The notes under the pieces are model-generated. The model saw nothing but the letters and a program-made list of their open reading frames with translations. It searched no databases and had not been told where the DNA came from. DNA of 64,000 nt from Sulfurovum indicum (GTDB lineage Bacteria > Campylobacterota > Campylobacteria > Campylobacterales > Sulfurovaceae), in NCBI RefSeq assembly GCF_014931715.1, contig NZ_CP063164.1:1550001-1614000 (forward strand). The letters are read 5' to 3'. The position numbers and the translations under genes are program-made. Every line of letters begins with the position of its first letter. The first letter of the stretch is position 1. Positions 17,556-27,040 of this stretch are shown in pieces.

Positions 17556-18479
17556 CTAAGTATTGTCCTTAAACCTGAAACTTCTCAACTTGGCAGAACG
17601 GCTTCTTGGGTTTTGTTTTAACTCGGCATTGGAAGCGGTAATGGGTTTACGGAAAAGAGGTTTCCCCAATGCATGGTTCTTTCCGCAGGTACAGCGCATT
17701 GCCTGAGGATCACAGATACACTCGGTCGCCCATCTTTTAAAGCGGTTCTTGACCAGTCGGTCCTCAAGAGAGTGAAAGGTGATCAGTGAGACCACCTCAC
17801 CTGCATAATGTTTTGCTTCAAGAGCATCAAGCAATCCTTCAATCTCACCCAATTCATTGTTCACTTCGATACGAATCGCCTGAAAAGGCAGTGTTGCAGG
17901 ATGAATCTTTCCCCCGGACGGGATAACACTTTTAATGATCTGACTGAGCTCTGAGGCACTCTTTATGGGTTTCCCTACTCTGGCATCCACTATAGCAGCA
18001 GCCAGTTTTTTATAGGAGCGGACCTCACCGTACACATTAAAGATGTACTCAAGTTTCTCCTTTGAATAAGTATTTACCACCTCATAGGCACTTAACGGTG
18101 CAGTAGCATCCATACGCATATCAAGTGTTTCTGACTCAAAGGAAAAACCACGTTCTTTTTTGTCAAGCTGTAACGAAGAGACACCAAAGTCTGCAAGCAA
18201 TGCAGTAACGGGAGCTTCTTTCAATGTCGGCAATAGAGTTGCAAAGGTCCCTTTGTAAAGAAGACTCCTCTCAGCATATGGTTCAAGCCGTTTTTTGGAA
18301 AAAGCCAAAGCCTCATCATCTCTGTCGATACCTATATGTTTCAAATGGGAATACTTGCCAAGTATCTCCATACTATGTCCTGCATATCCCAAGGTACAGT
18401 CTACAAAGTACCCCTTCCGAACACCCTTGAAACTCTCCAACACCTCATCCAAAAGTACCGGTATATGCGGACTCTCCAT
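17556..18479 (-). CDS. rsmH: 16S rRNA (cytosine-1402-N4)-methyltransferase
   Basis: About 307 aa. Methylates N4 of C1402 in the decoding centre of 16S rRNA. Start region HIPVLLDEVLESF and the SAM-binding FVDCTLGYAGHSMEIL are typical, as are GVSSLQLD and the late ITFHSLEDRLVK and RSRSAKLRSFR motifs. I place the start at the ATG at 18479 because AAGGGGAACAG precedes it and because the family begins with this 'HIPVLL' segment; an in-frame upstream codon at 18527 would add an unconserved 16-residue lead. It heads the rsmH-ftsL-RND cluster. Confidence 0.96.
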   Translation of the reverse strand: MESPHIPVLLDEVLESFKGVRKGYFVDCTLGYAGHSMEILGKYSHLKHIGIDRDDEALAFSKKRLEPYAERSLLYKGTFATLLPTLKEAPVTALLADFGVSSLQLDKKERGFSFESETLDMRMDATAPLSAYEVVNTYSKEKLEYIFNVYGEVRSYKKLAAAIVDARVGKPIKSASELSQIIKSVIPSGGKIHPATLPFQAIRIEVNNELGEIEGLLDALEAKHYAGEVVSLITFHSLEDRLVKNRFKRWATECICDPQAMRCTCGKNHALGKPLFRKPITASNAELKQNPRSRSAKLRSFRFKDNT

Positions 18480-18523
18480 CTGTTCCCCTTTTTCACAATA
18501 GTGTTGCCCGGCAATGCATACCA

Positions 18524-18558
18524 TCACTATTCACCACTCACTATTTACTATTCACAAA
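18524..18558. repeat. Heptanucleotide tandem repeat, locus 2 (degenerate)
   Basis: Five units with a 7-bp period: TCACTAT TCACCAC TCACTAT TTACTAT TCACAAA. It sits between the divergent rsmH and aldolase-like genes, just upstream of a TATAAT. More diverged than the other loci. Confidence 0.7.
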
Positions 18559-18568
18559 ATAATGGTGT

Positions 18569-18574
18569 TATAAT
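18569..18574 (+). promoter_or_regulatory. -10 box for the class II aldolase-like gene
   Basis: TATAAT (context GTTATAATAGC) about 30 bases ahead of the ATG at 18606. Confidence 0.5.
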
Positions 18575-18605
18575 AGCAAAATAATCCTAACAAAGGTTGC
18601 CATTT

Positions 18606-19178
18606 ATGGACAAGCACCTCATAGACGATATTAAACATGTTTCACTCTCACTTTTTGAAAAAAACTTCTTTGGTGTCTATCATGGTTCAATCTCTGCACG
18701 TGTTACTGCCAACGGATTCATAATCAACTCCAAAGACACCATACTCAACGAAGTGACTGAAGAGTCTCTTGTACGGCTTGACTGTCAGAGACGGGACTAC
18801 CGTTGGAGTATGGCCAATAATGATGTACATATCCACGAGCATATCTATGAAAACATTCCCAATGCCAAATATGTCTGTTATACAATGCCTCCTTATGCTA
18901 CAGCCTATTCACTCAAACACGGGAAGGTCTCTCCGCAGGACTACTATGGTAAACAGGTTCTGGGAGAAGTGGTCGTCTATGATCCTAAAAATTTTGATGA
19001 CTGGTTGGAACGCGCCCCATATGAAATACCGCAATTCTTCCAGAAACACGATACCCATCTACTGCTGATAAAAGGATTCGGTCTGATCGCCTATGACCGT
19101 GATATCACCGAAATGGCCAAAAAGATCGCTATTTTGGAGAACTCCTGTCGTCTTCTGGCATTAAGTGCCACTCTATAA
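18606..19178 (+). CDS. Class II aldolase/adducin-domain protein lacking the metal histidines
   Basis: 190 aa covering a single aldolase/adducin fold: GSISARVTANGFIINSK, then a 'P-Y-A-T-A-Y-S-L' segment and a C-terminal LIAYDRDITEMAKKIAILE. In active zinc enzymes (FucA, AraD) the middle motif is H-T-H-P-P; here it reads YTMPPYATAYS, and the third histidine of 'NHG' is replaced in LLIKGFGLIA. All three usual ligands therefore seem lost. A nearby HIHEH cluster might form another site. Catalysis of the usual retro-aldol reaction looks unlikely; a binding or structural role is possible. I prefer the ATG at 18606 (AAAGG nine bases upstream) to the TTG at 18597. Confidence 0.8.
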   Translation: MDKHLIDDIKHVSLSLFEKNFFGVYHGSISARVTANGFIINSKDTILNEVTEESLVRLDCQRRDYRWSMANNDVHIHEHIYENIPNAKYVCYTMPPYATAYSLKHGKVSPQDYYGKQVLGEVVVYDPKNFDDWLERAPYEIPQFFQKHDTHLLLIKGFGLIAYDRDITEMAKKIAILENSCRLLALSATL

Positions 19179-19296
19179 AATACTCTGGCCGAAGGTCCAG
19201 GAAGATCACTCCCTTGCAATAAGGGGGCTGACAGATGTGTAAAGCATAATTTTGTTATACTTTTTTTACTATACTTCACTTCCTTAGGATCAGTGC

Positions 19297-20541
19297 ATGA
19301 ATCAAACCCAAAAACGTTTAAGTATCATCAAACTCGCTATCTCTATTGGAGATAGTGAGACGATCCAGCTGCAGATATTGAAACTCTCTCCTCTTAAAAC
19401 AGATGAAAGGGTACAGGAGATCATCAAAGGTCTTCAGGCAGAGAACTATGCACAAACCCAGGCACTCATCACCGAATATATCGAAACACCTACCGAGGAG
19501 ATACTTCAGAGAACTTCGCAAAATGAAAAACCTGTTTTAGAAGATGAAGAAGCAATCATTGAAGAATTTGACCTTTTCAAGGTTAAAACCGATGATGAAG
19601 AAGAGATTCAAGAGATCACAGATCTTAAAAATATCGATACTTTACCCGTAGCAGAAAAGAGGTGCAGAGAGATCAATTTTGATTCTCTCCTCGATCTCAA
19701 AAGTGATGATATTCTTACTGAGAATATTGATATATCTCAAACCAGCCTTCCCAAAGATGACTTTTTCGATATCGATAAAAATACAGAAAAGCCGTATAAC
19801 TATACAGAGGTTGTCGAAAAAGACGATTTTTTCCATTCAGAAGAACCTGAAAAAAAAACAGGTGAAGAGATAGTTGGAGGCAAAACAGAAGATTTCAACA
19901 CAGATACTTCCGAGTCAAATGAAGCATACAAAAAAAACCCTGAAGAGTCCCATAACAGACAGAACGTACCGCTTCATACCTTTATAAAAAAAAGAATCAG
20001 TGAACCATCAGTATATGAAGCGATTCCCTACATCGACCAGAAACTAAAGAACATGCAAACACAATACCCTCCCCTTGAAACAGCAGAAGAAAGCTCTCCC
20101 TCTGTAAATGCATGGCTGATGAAGATCAGTAATGAAGGATATACTGAAAAAGATGTGGAAGCTGTCATGGAAGAGATCCGGAAACTTGCAGAGGAGGAGA
20201 GAAAGGCTGAAGCAGCCCAACTTCTTCTTATATCTGCTGCCACCCAGTCAAAATTTGCACAATTCATGCTCGCACGCTCTCTCTTTAAAGGTGATCTTCT
20301 TGAAAAAAATCTTGCTGAGGCTTTTACCCTGATCAACCGTCTTGCCATGGATGATGACTATGCCGAAGCAATTTGTGATCTTGGGCAGCTCTACGAACAT
20401 GGTATCGGTATCAATAAAGACAAAAAACGTGCGGAGGAGCTCTACAAAGAAGCCATGGAACTTGGTATCAAACGTGCCTGTGCACACTACGAAAGAGTAC
20501 ATAAACAAAATAAAGGGCTTTTTTCATTCCTGAGACGTTAG
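19297..20541 (+). CDS. Sel1-like repeat protein with long acidic linker
   Basis: 414 aa, no signal peptide. Residues 1-60 are helical; about 60-230 form a low-complexity acidic linker rich in E, D and S; about 285-400 contain tandem Sel1/TPR-like helical repeats (AAQLLLISAATQSKFAQFMLARSLFKGD and AICDLGQLYEHGIGINKDKKRAEELYKEAMELG). Sel1 repeats mediate protein-protein contacts, often in envelope or signalling complexes. No catalytic motif is present and the partner is unknown. AGGATCAGTGC precedes the ATG. Confidence 0.75.
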   Translation: MNQTQKRLSIIKLAISIGDSETIQLQILKLSPLKTDERVQEIIKGLQAENYAQTQALITEYIETPTEEILQRTSQNEKPVLEDEEAIIEEFDLFKVKTDDEEEIQEITDLKNIDTLPVAEKRCREINFDSLLDLKSDDILTENIDISQTSLPKDDFFDIDKNTEKPYNYTEVVEKDDFFHSEEPEKKTGEEIVGGKTEDFNTDTSESNEAYKKNPEESHNRQNVPLHTFIKKRISEPSVYEAIPYIDQKLKNMQTQYPPLETAEESSPSVNAWLMKISNEGYTEKDVEAVMEEIRKLAEEERKAEAAQLLLISAATQSKFAQFMLARSLFKGDLLEKNLAEAFTLINRLAMDDDYAEAICDLGQLYEHGIGINKDKKRAEELYKEAMELGIKRACAHYERVHKQNKGLFSFLRR

Positions 20542-20608
20542 TTTGTCTCTCTAAAGCCGTTTTGACAACCTTTTCCTGCAGATCTCAATTTTGCTCAGAC
20601 CTGTATCT

Positions 20609-20873
20609 GGGCACCTCTAATAACCCCATATGCTCATAACATTGCCGGCTTTGTTCTAGGCAAGGCACACTTTACAGACCTAGCCGTAGCTAAGTCGAAA
20701 AAGTGTAACGCCGCATAGGGCAAAGCCGGCATTGCCCAAAGGGTGGGCTTTGCAGACGCGATCTTTCACAAGTTGCTTCCATCGTCTTAGCTTTGGCTAG
20801 GACTTGAAAGCCTCTTGCAAAATCTCACATCTGCAAAACCCATTATGGGCGTATGGGGTTATTAGAGGTGCCC
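20609..20873 (-). mobile_element. MITE-like element, family 1, copy 2 (265 bp)
   Basis: Inverted relative to the copy at 117, with only a few substitutions. It has the same terminal repeats and a perfect 4-bp duplication ATCT (20605-20608 and 20874-20877). The right end lies one base plus the duplication from the bioA stop codon, so insertion came close to the 3' end of bioA without altering the protein. It fills most of the gap 20542-20878 between convergent genes; nothing else is seen there. Confidence 0.9.
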
Positions 20874-20878
20874 ATCTG

Positions 20879-22207
20879 TTAATTGTTACCGGACAAAGAG
20901 CCAGACAGTAACTGCTCTATCCCGCTATAGGCTACCTCCATCATCTTGTCGATCTGGGCAAAGGTAATGATATACGGCGGCATAAAATAGATCACATTGC
21001 CCAGCGGACGCAGCAGTACTCCCTCTTTCAGTCCATATTGATAGATGCGCAACCCTATACGCTCTTTGGCATCGTACCCATCCAACTCCACCGCTGCAAC
21101 CATTCCTTGCTGCCTGATGGTCCTGACATTCTCCAGTGTTTTGAATATTTCAAGTTTTTGTGCAATATAGGCACTCTTCTTTACATTTTCACACAGTACC
21201 TTCTCCTCCTCAAATATTTCCAGTGTAGCCAGTGCAGCACTACATGCCAGAGGGTTACCGGTATAACTGTGTGAATGCAGAAATGCTTTGTAGTCATTGT
21301 AGTCACAGTAGAATGCACTGTAAACTTCATTGGTCGTCATGACAACAGAAAGAGGAAGATATCCGCCGGTAAGACCTTTGGACAGGGTCATGAAATCGGG
21401 TGAAATATCCGCATGCTCACAAGCGAACATTTTACCTGTCCGTCCAAACCCTGTCATAATCTCATCAGCAATCAAATGGACATCAAACTTTTTTGTCAAT
21501 CTTCGGGCACCGACAAGATACTCGGGGTGATACATATGCATCCCCCCTGCCCCCTGTATAAGCGGTTCAAGAATCAATGCAGCGATCTTATCTGCTTCCT
21601 CCTCCAATACACTTTCCAGATGAAGCAAAGCTTCCTCTGCCGATTCAACCGTTTGATCTTTGGGAACAGCAACCTGCCTGTTGGCTATAAGCAGCGGTTC
21701 ATAGGTCTCCTTGTAAAGTGCCACATCCCCTACAGAGAGAGCTCCGATGGTCTCTCCGTGATAAGAGTTCGTCAAAGAGAGGAAAAGCGGTTTCTCTTTT
21801 CCTCTGTTACGGTGGAAGTGATAACTCATCTTCAAGGCAGCCTCGACAGCACTTGAACCGTTGTCAACATAAAAGACCTTTTTCAAACCCTCCGGTGTAA
21901 GGCTGACAAGGTGATGTGCCAGCTCGATCGCAGGTTCATGGGTAAACCCTGCAAGGAGTACATGTTCCAGAGTATCGATCTGTGCTTTAACCTTGGCATT
22001 GATCTTTGGGTTGGCATGGCCGAAGAGATTGACCCACCATGAGCTCACTGCATCGATATAGCTGTTACCCTCAAAATCAAAAAGATACACACCCTTTCCT
22101 GATTTTATCGGAATAAGAGGGAGTGTTTCATGATCTTTCATCTGAGTACACGGATGCCATATAACTTCCAGGTCACGTTGCATCATTACACTGTTCTTGT
22201 TATCCAT
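20879..22207 (-). CDS. bioA: Adenosylmethionine-8-amino-7-oxononanoate aminotransferase
   Basis: 442-aa class III PLP aminotransferase that makes 7,8-diaminopelargonate in biotin synthesis using SAM as amino donor. Distinctive features are IWHPCTQMKDHE near the N-terminus, YIDAVSSWWVNLFGHANP, DNGSSAVEAALKM, SYHGETIGALS, DEIMTGFGRTGKMF and the PLP lysine in LSKGLTGGYLPLSVV. The WHPCTQ and SSWW motifs separate BioA from other class III transaminases. It stands alone, divergent from ppiD, with no other biotin gene in the window. Confidence 0.97.
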   Translation of the reverse strand: MDNKNSVMMQRDLEVIWHPCTQMKDHETLPLIPIKSGKGVYLFDFEGNSYIDAVSSWWVNLFGHANPKINAKVKAQIDTLEHVLLAGFTHEPAIELAHHLVSLTPEGLKKVFYVDNGSSAVEAALKMSYHFHRNRGKEKPLFLSLTNSYHGETIGALSVGDVALYKETYEPLLIANRQVAVPKDQTVESAEEALLHLESVLEEEADKIAALILEPLIQGAGGMHMYHPEYLVGARRLTKKFDVHLIADEIMTGFGRTGKMFACEHADISPDFMTLSKGLTGGYLPLSVVMTTNEVYSAFYCDYNDYKAFLHSHSYTGNPLACSAALATLEIFEEEKVLCENVKKSAYIAQKLEIFKTLENVRTIRQQGMVAAVELDGYDAKERIGLRIYQYGLKEGVLLRPLGNVIYFMPPYIITFAQIDKMMEVAYSGIEQLLSGSLSGNN

Positions 22208-22293
22208 AAAACATTATCCCCTTATTCAATTGGTATTAACCTCAACTTGACTAAAATATTATACAAATTTTACCATAGAAGGCAGATAAAAAA

Positions 22294-23769
22294 ATGATTA
22301 GTTGGATGCAGAAACACAATAAATACCTCGTATGGACCATTTGGGTCGCCACTATCGCATTTATCGGTGCGGGTTTCGTAGGATGGGGAAGTTACGATTT
22401 CGGTTCCAAAGCAGGGAATGTCGCCAAGATCGGTGACATAGAGATTAAACAATCCAAACTCAATATGGCATACAGCAATCTTTACAACCAGTACAATGAA
22501 ATGCTTCAGGGACAACTCGATGAGAAAAAAGCCAAAGAGATGGGCCTGGTCAAGCAGGCATTTGCCACCATCGCTACACAGGCCAAACTCCTTAACTATG
22601 CAAAAGACCTTGGTATTGTAGTTTCTGATGAAGAGGTCGCACACACACTCGAATCGATCAAAGGATTCCAAAAAAACGGAATGTTCGACAAAAGTATTTA
22701 CAAGATGTATCTAACATCACAAAGACTCAAAGCCAAAACCTTTGAAGATACACTTAGAGACGAGCTCACCATCACCAAACTCCTTGACCTGCTGAATGTC
22801 GGAAGCCTGCCTCTGGAAGAAGAAGCTGTCGGAGCAGCAATGAATGTTGCAGACAGGATCAAATATCGTGTACTGACAAACAGTGATGTCAACCTTACAA
22901 TTGATGAAGCAAAACTCAAAGCATTCTGGGAGTCGAACAAAGAACAGTTCAAAACACCAAAAACCTACACTTTGGCTATCGTGTGGACAACAAGTATTGA
23001 TACCAAGATAACTGATGATGAACTTAAAAACTTCTATGAGACAAACAGCTTTAACTATACTGATGCAACAGGAAAGCAGCTCTCCCTGGATGCAGCAAAA
23101 GAGAAAGTTATACAAGACCTGAAACTTAAAAAAACAAAAAAAACAGCACAGAAAGCCTACATTGCCTTTAAAAAAGGGCAACTTGAGAGCAGTGAGACAA
23201 TAACACTTCCATTGGGTGACAACACGCTTTCAAAAGAGGTTTGGGATGAGATCCAGCAGAAAGCAGAAGGAGATATTATGAAGCCTAAAGTCGTCAATGA
23301 CCGATATGCAACTGTAAAGATCGAAGCCGTTACACAACCTCGGGTAATGAGTTTCAATGAGGCAAAAGAGATGGTCAGAAAACGCTATGAAACAGAGGCA
23401 AAGAATAAAGCACTTTTGGCGCTTGCCGAGTCAACGCTGCAAAACATACAGGAAGCCAATGCAACTGTTTCCGACTTTATGAGTTTAAATAATTTTGACA
23501 ATCTCGAGGGCTTAAATTCACAAGAAAGTTTACAATTTTTACAAAAACTCTTTACATCTTCAAAAGAAAAAGGTATTATTAGTGTATCGAATAAAGTTGT
23601 AGTTTACAATATTATGGAGCAGACACACCTTCCTTTGGACAAGAATCAGACCCGGGTTGTCAAAGAGACTGTAAATACAATAAAACAAAGGGTGTTTGAA
23701 TCCAACCTGATCAAAATGTTGGATACCAAATATCCTACAGAAGTTTACATGGGAGGACTCACAAATTGA
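22294..23769 (+). CDS. SurA/PpiD-like periplasmic chaperone anchored in the inner membrane
   Basis: 491 aa. One N-terminal membrane anchor (about 12-33, YLVWTIWVATIAFIGAGFVG) is followed by a SurA_N-type chaperone region (KIGDIEIKQSKLNMAYSNL, VKQAFATIATQAKLLNYAK). E. coli PpiD is about 620 aa with a parvulin domain; here I do not find the parvulin core histidine pattern, so prolyl-isomerase activity seems lost. It probably binds exported proteins near the Sec translocon. The stop overlaps the TTG start of ftsA, and the ppiD-ftsA-ftsZ order is that of Campylobacter. Confidence 0.85.
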   Translation: MISWMQKHNKYLVWTIWVATIAFIGAGFVGWGSYDFGSKAGNVAKIGDIEIKQSKLNMAYSNLYNQYNEMLQGQLDEKKAKEMGLVKQAFATIATQAKLLNYAKDLGIVVSDEEVAHTLESIKGFQKNGMFDKSIYKMYLTSQRLKAKTFEDTLRDELTITKLLDLLNVGSLPLEEEAVGAAMNVADRIKYRVLTNSDVNLTIDEAKLKAFWESNKEQFKTPKTYTLAIVWTTSIDTKITDDELKNFYETNSFNYTDATGKQLSLDAAKEKVIQDLKLKKTKKTAQKAYIAFKKGQLESSETITLPLGDNTLSKEVWDEIQQKAEGDIMKPKVVNDRYATVKIEAVTQPRVMSFNEAKEMVRKRYETEAKNKALLALAESTLQNIQEANATVSDFMSLNNFDNLEGLNSQESLQFLQKLFTSSKEKGIISVSNKVVVYNIMEQTHLPLDKNQTRVVKETVNTIKQRVFESNLIKMLDTKYPTEVYMGGLTN

Positions 23770-25142
23770 GTGATACAGTTTTAGCTATCGATATCGGTTC
23801 AACCAAAATATGTGCAATCATAGCTGAAATTGAAGAAGAGAAAGTCCAGGTGGTCGGTCACGGTGTTTCTAAATCACAAGGGATCAAAAAAGGCGCCATC
23901 ACCAATATTGAACTTGCTTCCAAATCTATCAAAAAAGCGATCAATGATGCAAAACGCATTGCCGGCAGCAATATTACTTCGGCTACCGTCTCCATCTCAA
24001 ATGCCTATGCAAAAAGCCTTAACTCTACAGGGATCGTGAACATCCCGCACAAAGATATCTCCATTAAGGAGATCAACCGTGTTATGCAGACTGCGCTCTA
24101 TAATGCGAATGTGCCCAATGAATATGAAGTGATTCATGTACTTCCTTACAATTTCAGAGTAGATGACCAGGACTTCATTGAAGATCCGTTTGGTATGAAT
24201 GCAAGCCGTATGGAAGTAGATGTCAATATCATCATGACGCAAAAATCCAACCTTTCCAATCTTAAAAAAGCAGTACGGTCTGCCGGTGTGGAAATAGACG
24301 GGATCGTCTTGAGCGGATATGCTTCTGCGATTTCCGTAATGGATGAAGATGAAAAAGAGCTCGGGGTGGCAGTTATCGACCTTGGGGGTCAAACCAGTAA
24401 CCTGGTTATTCATGCAGGGAACTCTATCCGCTATAATGACTTCCTTGGTGTCGGTTCAAACCACATCACAAATGACCTCTCCATGGCCCTGCATACTCCT
24501 TTGCAGGTGGCAGAGAATGTTAAGATCCGTCACGGGAACCTTATAGAAACAAGTAATGAGATCATAGAGCTGCCTATCATAGGAGATGAGGAAAACCGTA
24601 ACGGAGTTTCACTTGAGATCGTACATTCGGTCATCTTCTCACGTGTGGAAGAGGCTTTAATGATTTTGGCAAAATCATTGGAGAAATCAGCACTCAAAGA
24701 ACAGATAGGTGCAGGGATTATCCTTACAGGAGGGATGACCAAGCTAAAAGGGATCAGAGAGTTGGCTCAATCTATCTTCCCTGCAATGCCGGTGCGGATC
24801 GCCAAACCCAAAGAGGTCGAAGGTCTTTTTGATGAACTTAAAGATCCTGCCTTTGCAACTGTCATCGGTCTGGTACTCTACAAAGCCGGGAAACATACCC
24901 CGTATGAGATCAATTTCAACCAGGAGATGCTCCACTCCAAAGCGGTCCATCATGAGAATCTGAGAGATATCGACCTCAGCAGTCCCGAACACACACCGGC
25001 ACAACCGGAAAAGGAAAAATCGGAAATACAAAAAGAAGAGAGTGAACCATCAACCATTACATTTGATGATTTGCCGGACATTGGAAAAGAAAACAGTAAC
25101 CCGATCAAAAAATTTGCAAATTGGGCAAAACAGCTTTTTTAG
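23766..25142 (+). CDS. ftsA: Cell-division protein FtsA
   Basis: 458-aa actin-like ATPase that anchors FtsZ to the membrane and recruits later divisome proteins. Visible are the phosphate-1 loop AIDIGSTKICAI, the 1C domain (VIHVLPYNFRVD), phosphate-2 VIDLGGQTSNLVI, the adenosine motif IILTGGMTKLKGI, an acidic linker, and a C-terminal amphipathic membrane-targeting helix (NPIKKFANWAKQLF). The start is TTG within the TTGA overlap with ppiD. Confidence 0.97.
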   Translation: MSDTVLAIDIGSTKICAIIAEIEEEKVQVVGHGVSKSQGIKKGAITNIELASKSIKKAINDAKRIAGSNITSATVSISNAYAKSLNSTGIVNIPHKDISIKEINRVMQTALYNANVPNEYEVIHVLPYNFRVDDQDFIEDPFGMNASRMEVDVNIIMTQKSNLSNLKKAVRSAGVEIDGIVLSGYASAISVMDEDEKELGVAVIDLGGQTSNLVIHAGNSIRYNDFLGVGSNHITNDLSMALHTPLQVAENVKIRHGNLIETSNEIIELPIIGDEENRNGVSLEIVHSVIFSRVEEALMILAKSLEKSALKEQIGAGIILTGGMTKLKGIRELAQSIFPAMPVRIAKPKEVEGLFDELKDPAFATVIGLVLYKAGKHTPYEINFNQEMLHSKAVHHENLRDIDLSSPEHTPAQPEKEKSEIQKEESEPSTITFDDLPDIGKENSNPIKKFANWAKQLF

Positions 25143-25174
25143 CATAAAACACACATCACATAAAGGGGGAAGAA

Positions 25175-26326
25175 ATGGAAGAGTTTGAAATAGACATCGT
25201 TGAAACAAAATGTCATACAAATGGTGCCAAGATCAAGGCGATAGGTGTAGGCGGCGGCGGCGGTAATATGATCAACCACATGATCCAGGAAGGGATCAAC
25301 AGTATTGATCTTATCGTTGCGAATACGGATGCACAAGCCCTGGAAAGCTCGCTTGCGCCATATAAGATGCAACTTGGACTGAATGCAACACGCGGTCTGG
25401 GTGCAGGTATGATCCCGGAAAAAGGTCGTGAGGCGGCACTGGAAAGTTTTGAGGATATCAAATCAATGCTTGAGGGGTCTGATATTGTCTTTATCTCTGC
25501 CGGACTTGGCGGAGGTACAGGTACCGGTGCGGCTCCGATCATTGCCCAGGCAGCAAAAGAGGTGGGTGCACTGACTGTCTCTATTGTCACAAGTCCGTTC
25601 AAGTTCGAAGGGCGGAAAAGAACCAAACTTGCAAAAGAGGGTCTTGAAGAACTCAAACGTGAAAGCGACTCCATTATTGTCGTACCAAATGAAAAGCTCC
25701 TCTCTATCGTTGAAAAAAACCTCGGTATCAAAGAGAGCTTCAGAATGGTTGACGATATTCTTGCACAGGCAGTGGGTGGCATCTCAAAAGTGATCCTCTC
25801 CCATGGTGAGAACGATATCAACCTTGACTTTGCTGATGTGAAAACAGTTATGAGCCACCGAGGTCTTGCATTGATGGGAACAGGATACAGTGCCGGTACC
25901 AATGCTGCCTATGATGCGGCCAAAGCAGCCATCGAATCTCCTCTGCTGGACAATATCTCTATTGATGGAGCGATGGGAGTGCTTGTCCACTTTGATATTC
26001 ATCCTGATTACCCTATTATGGAAATCGGGGAAGCTATGAGCATCGTTGAAGAGAGTGCAGATGAAGATGCATCTGTTATCTTCGGTACGACAACAGATCC
26101 AAGCATGGATATCGATGAAGTAAAGATTACAATCATTGCAACCGGGTTTGAAGATAAAAATGCTATTGCAGAACCAGCGCCTGTCAGCAAACAGAAAACC
26201 CTCCTGAATACAAGCAACACAATCAATACAATGGGTGGGACAAGACGTATGGTCGTAGGAAGTGATTACGGAGAGCATGAAGATATTCTCGATGTCCCTA
26301 CCTTCCTCAGAAAACAAATGGATTAA
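25175..26326 (+). CDS. ftsZ: Cell-division GTPase FtsZ
   Basis: 383-aa tubulin homologue forming the Z-ring. The glycine-rich N-terminal loop IGVGGGGGNMIN, the tubulin signature LGGGTGTGAAP (about 111-121), the synergy-loop NLDFADVKTVM and the C-terminal conserved peptide DILDVPTFLRKQMD, which binds FtsA, are all present. A strong AAGGGGG lies five bases before the ATG. It is 32 bases after ftsA, giving higher initiation than the weak TTG of ftsA, in line with the usual FtsZ excess. Confidence 0.98.
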   Translation: MEEFEIDIVETKCHTNGAKIKAIGVGGGGGNMINHMIQEGINSIDLIVANTDAQALESSLAPYKMQLGLNATRGLGAGMIPEKGREAALESFEDIKSMLEGSDIVFISAGLGGGTGTGAAPIIAQAAKEVGALTVSIVTSPFKFEGRKRTKLAKEGLEELKRESDSIIVVPNEKLLSIVEKNLGIKESFRMVDDILAQAVGGISKVILSHGENDINLDFADVKTVMSHRGLALMGTGYSAGTNAAYDAAKAAIESPLLDNISIDGAMGVLVHFDIHPDYPIMEIGEAMSIVEESADEDASVIFGTTTDPSMDIDEVKITIIATGFEDKNAIAEPAPVSKQKTLLNTSNTINTMGGTRRMVVGSDYGEHEDILDVPTFLRKQMD

Positions 26327-26380
26327 AAGCAGACGGGAGTTAGCCCCTCTTCTTTCCTTTGTCCCTCCTTATCTTACAAC

Positions 26381-26405
26381 GGGGAGTCCCCTCTCTCTGT
26401 TTTTC
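26381..26405 (+). terminator. Possible terminator after ftsZ
   Basis: GGGG-AGT-CCCC hairpin followed by TCTCTCTGTTTTTC. The stem is only four G:C pairs, so this is a weak candidate. Confidence 0.35.
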
Positions 26406-26458
26406 ATTACCTTTTTTTTGCTATGATACCCCAACTATTTTTGTGACAAGGATACATT

Positions 26459-27040
26459 ATGAAATATATTAAAACATTCTCAGCGATTGCTGCTTCAGGC
26501 GTTGCTGCCCTGCTGTCAACCGGGCTTACAGGATGTGAACAGAGGCCTGCACAGGAGCAGACACAGCCAAAAGGTGCTTTTGTCATCATTGAAGAGACCG
26601 CACCTGGAAAATACAAGATAAAAGATGAATTTCCTGCGGATGAAACCCGTATTGTATTGAAAAAACTTGATAATACAGAAAAGATACTGACCCAGGAGGA
26701 GATGGATGTACTTTTAGCGGAAGAAGCTGCCAAAATTGACAATGGTACATCCAACCTTACAAACCCGGATGCACAGATGAGTATGCAAGGCGGTATGAGT
26801 CTGGGTGAAGCCATCCTGGCATCTGCTGCAGGTGCGATTATCGGTTCATGGATCGGGAGCAAACTCTTTGGGAACCAAAATTACCAAAATAACCGTAAAG
26901 CCGGATACAAATCCCCATCAACCTACCAAAGAAGCAAAAACAGCTTCAATAAGGCGCGTACCAGCAGTACAAAAAAGAGTGGCTTCTTCGGTAAGAATAA
27001 AAACAGTGCTTCCAGAAGCGGCGGCTTCTTTGGCGGATAG
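26459..27040 (+). CDS. UPF0323-family lipoprotein
   Basis: 193 aa. An N-terminal export signal ends in a lipobox (LTGC, about residue 26). A glycine-rich hydrophobic patch at about 116-135 (GEAILASAAGAIIGSWIGSK) resembles glycine-zipper membrane segments, and the basic tail is rich in K, S and G (KKSGFFGKNKN). The family is found in Campylobacterota (H. pylori HP0232) and has no known function. It is directly followed, with no gap, by the glutathionylspermidine-synthase-family gene, the same pairing as HP0232/HP0233, so the two likely act together. Confidence 0.85.
   Translation: MKYIKTFSAIAASGVAALLSTGLTGCEQRPAQEQTQPKGAFVIIEETAPGKYKIKDEFPADETRIVLKKLDNTEKILTQEEMDVLLAEEAAKIDNGTSNLTNPDAQMSMQGGMSLGEAILASAAGAIIGSWIGSKLFGNQNYQNNRKAGYKSPSTYQRSKNSFNKARTSSTKKSGFFGKNKNSASRSGGFFGG

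Noticed and set aside
18480-18527. Upstream in-frame start for rsmH
   Set aside because: Adds 16 unconserved residues, and the internal ATG has a good ribosome-binding site.
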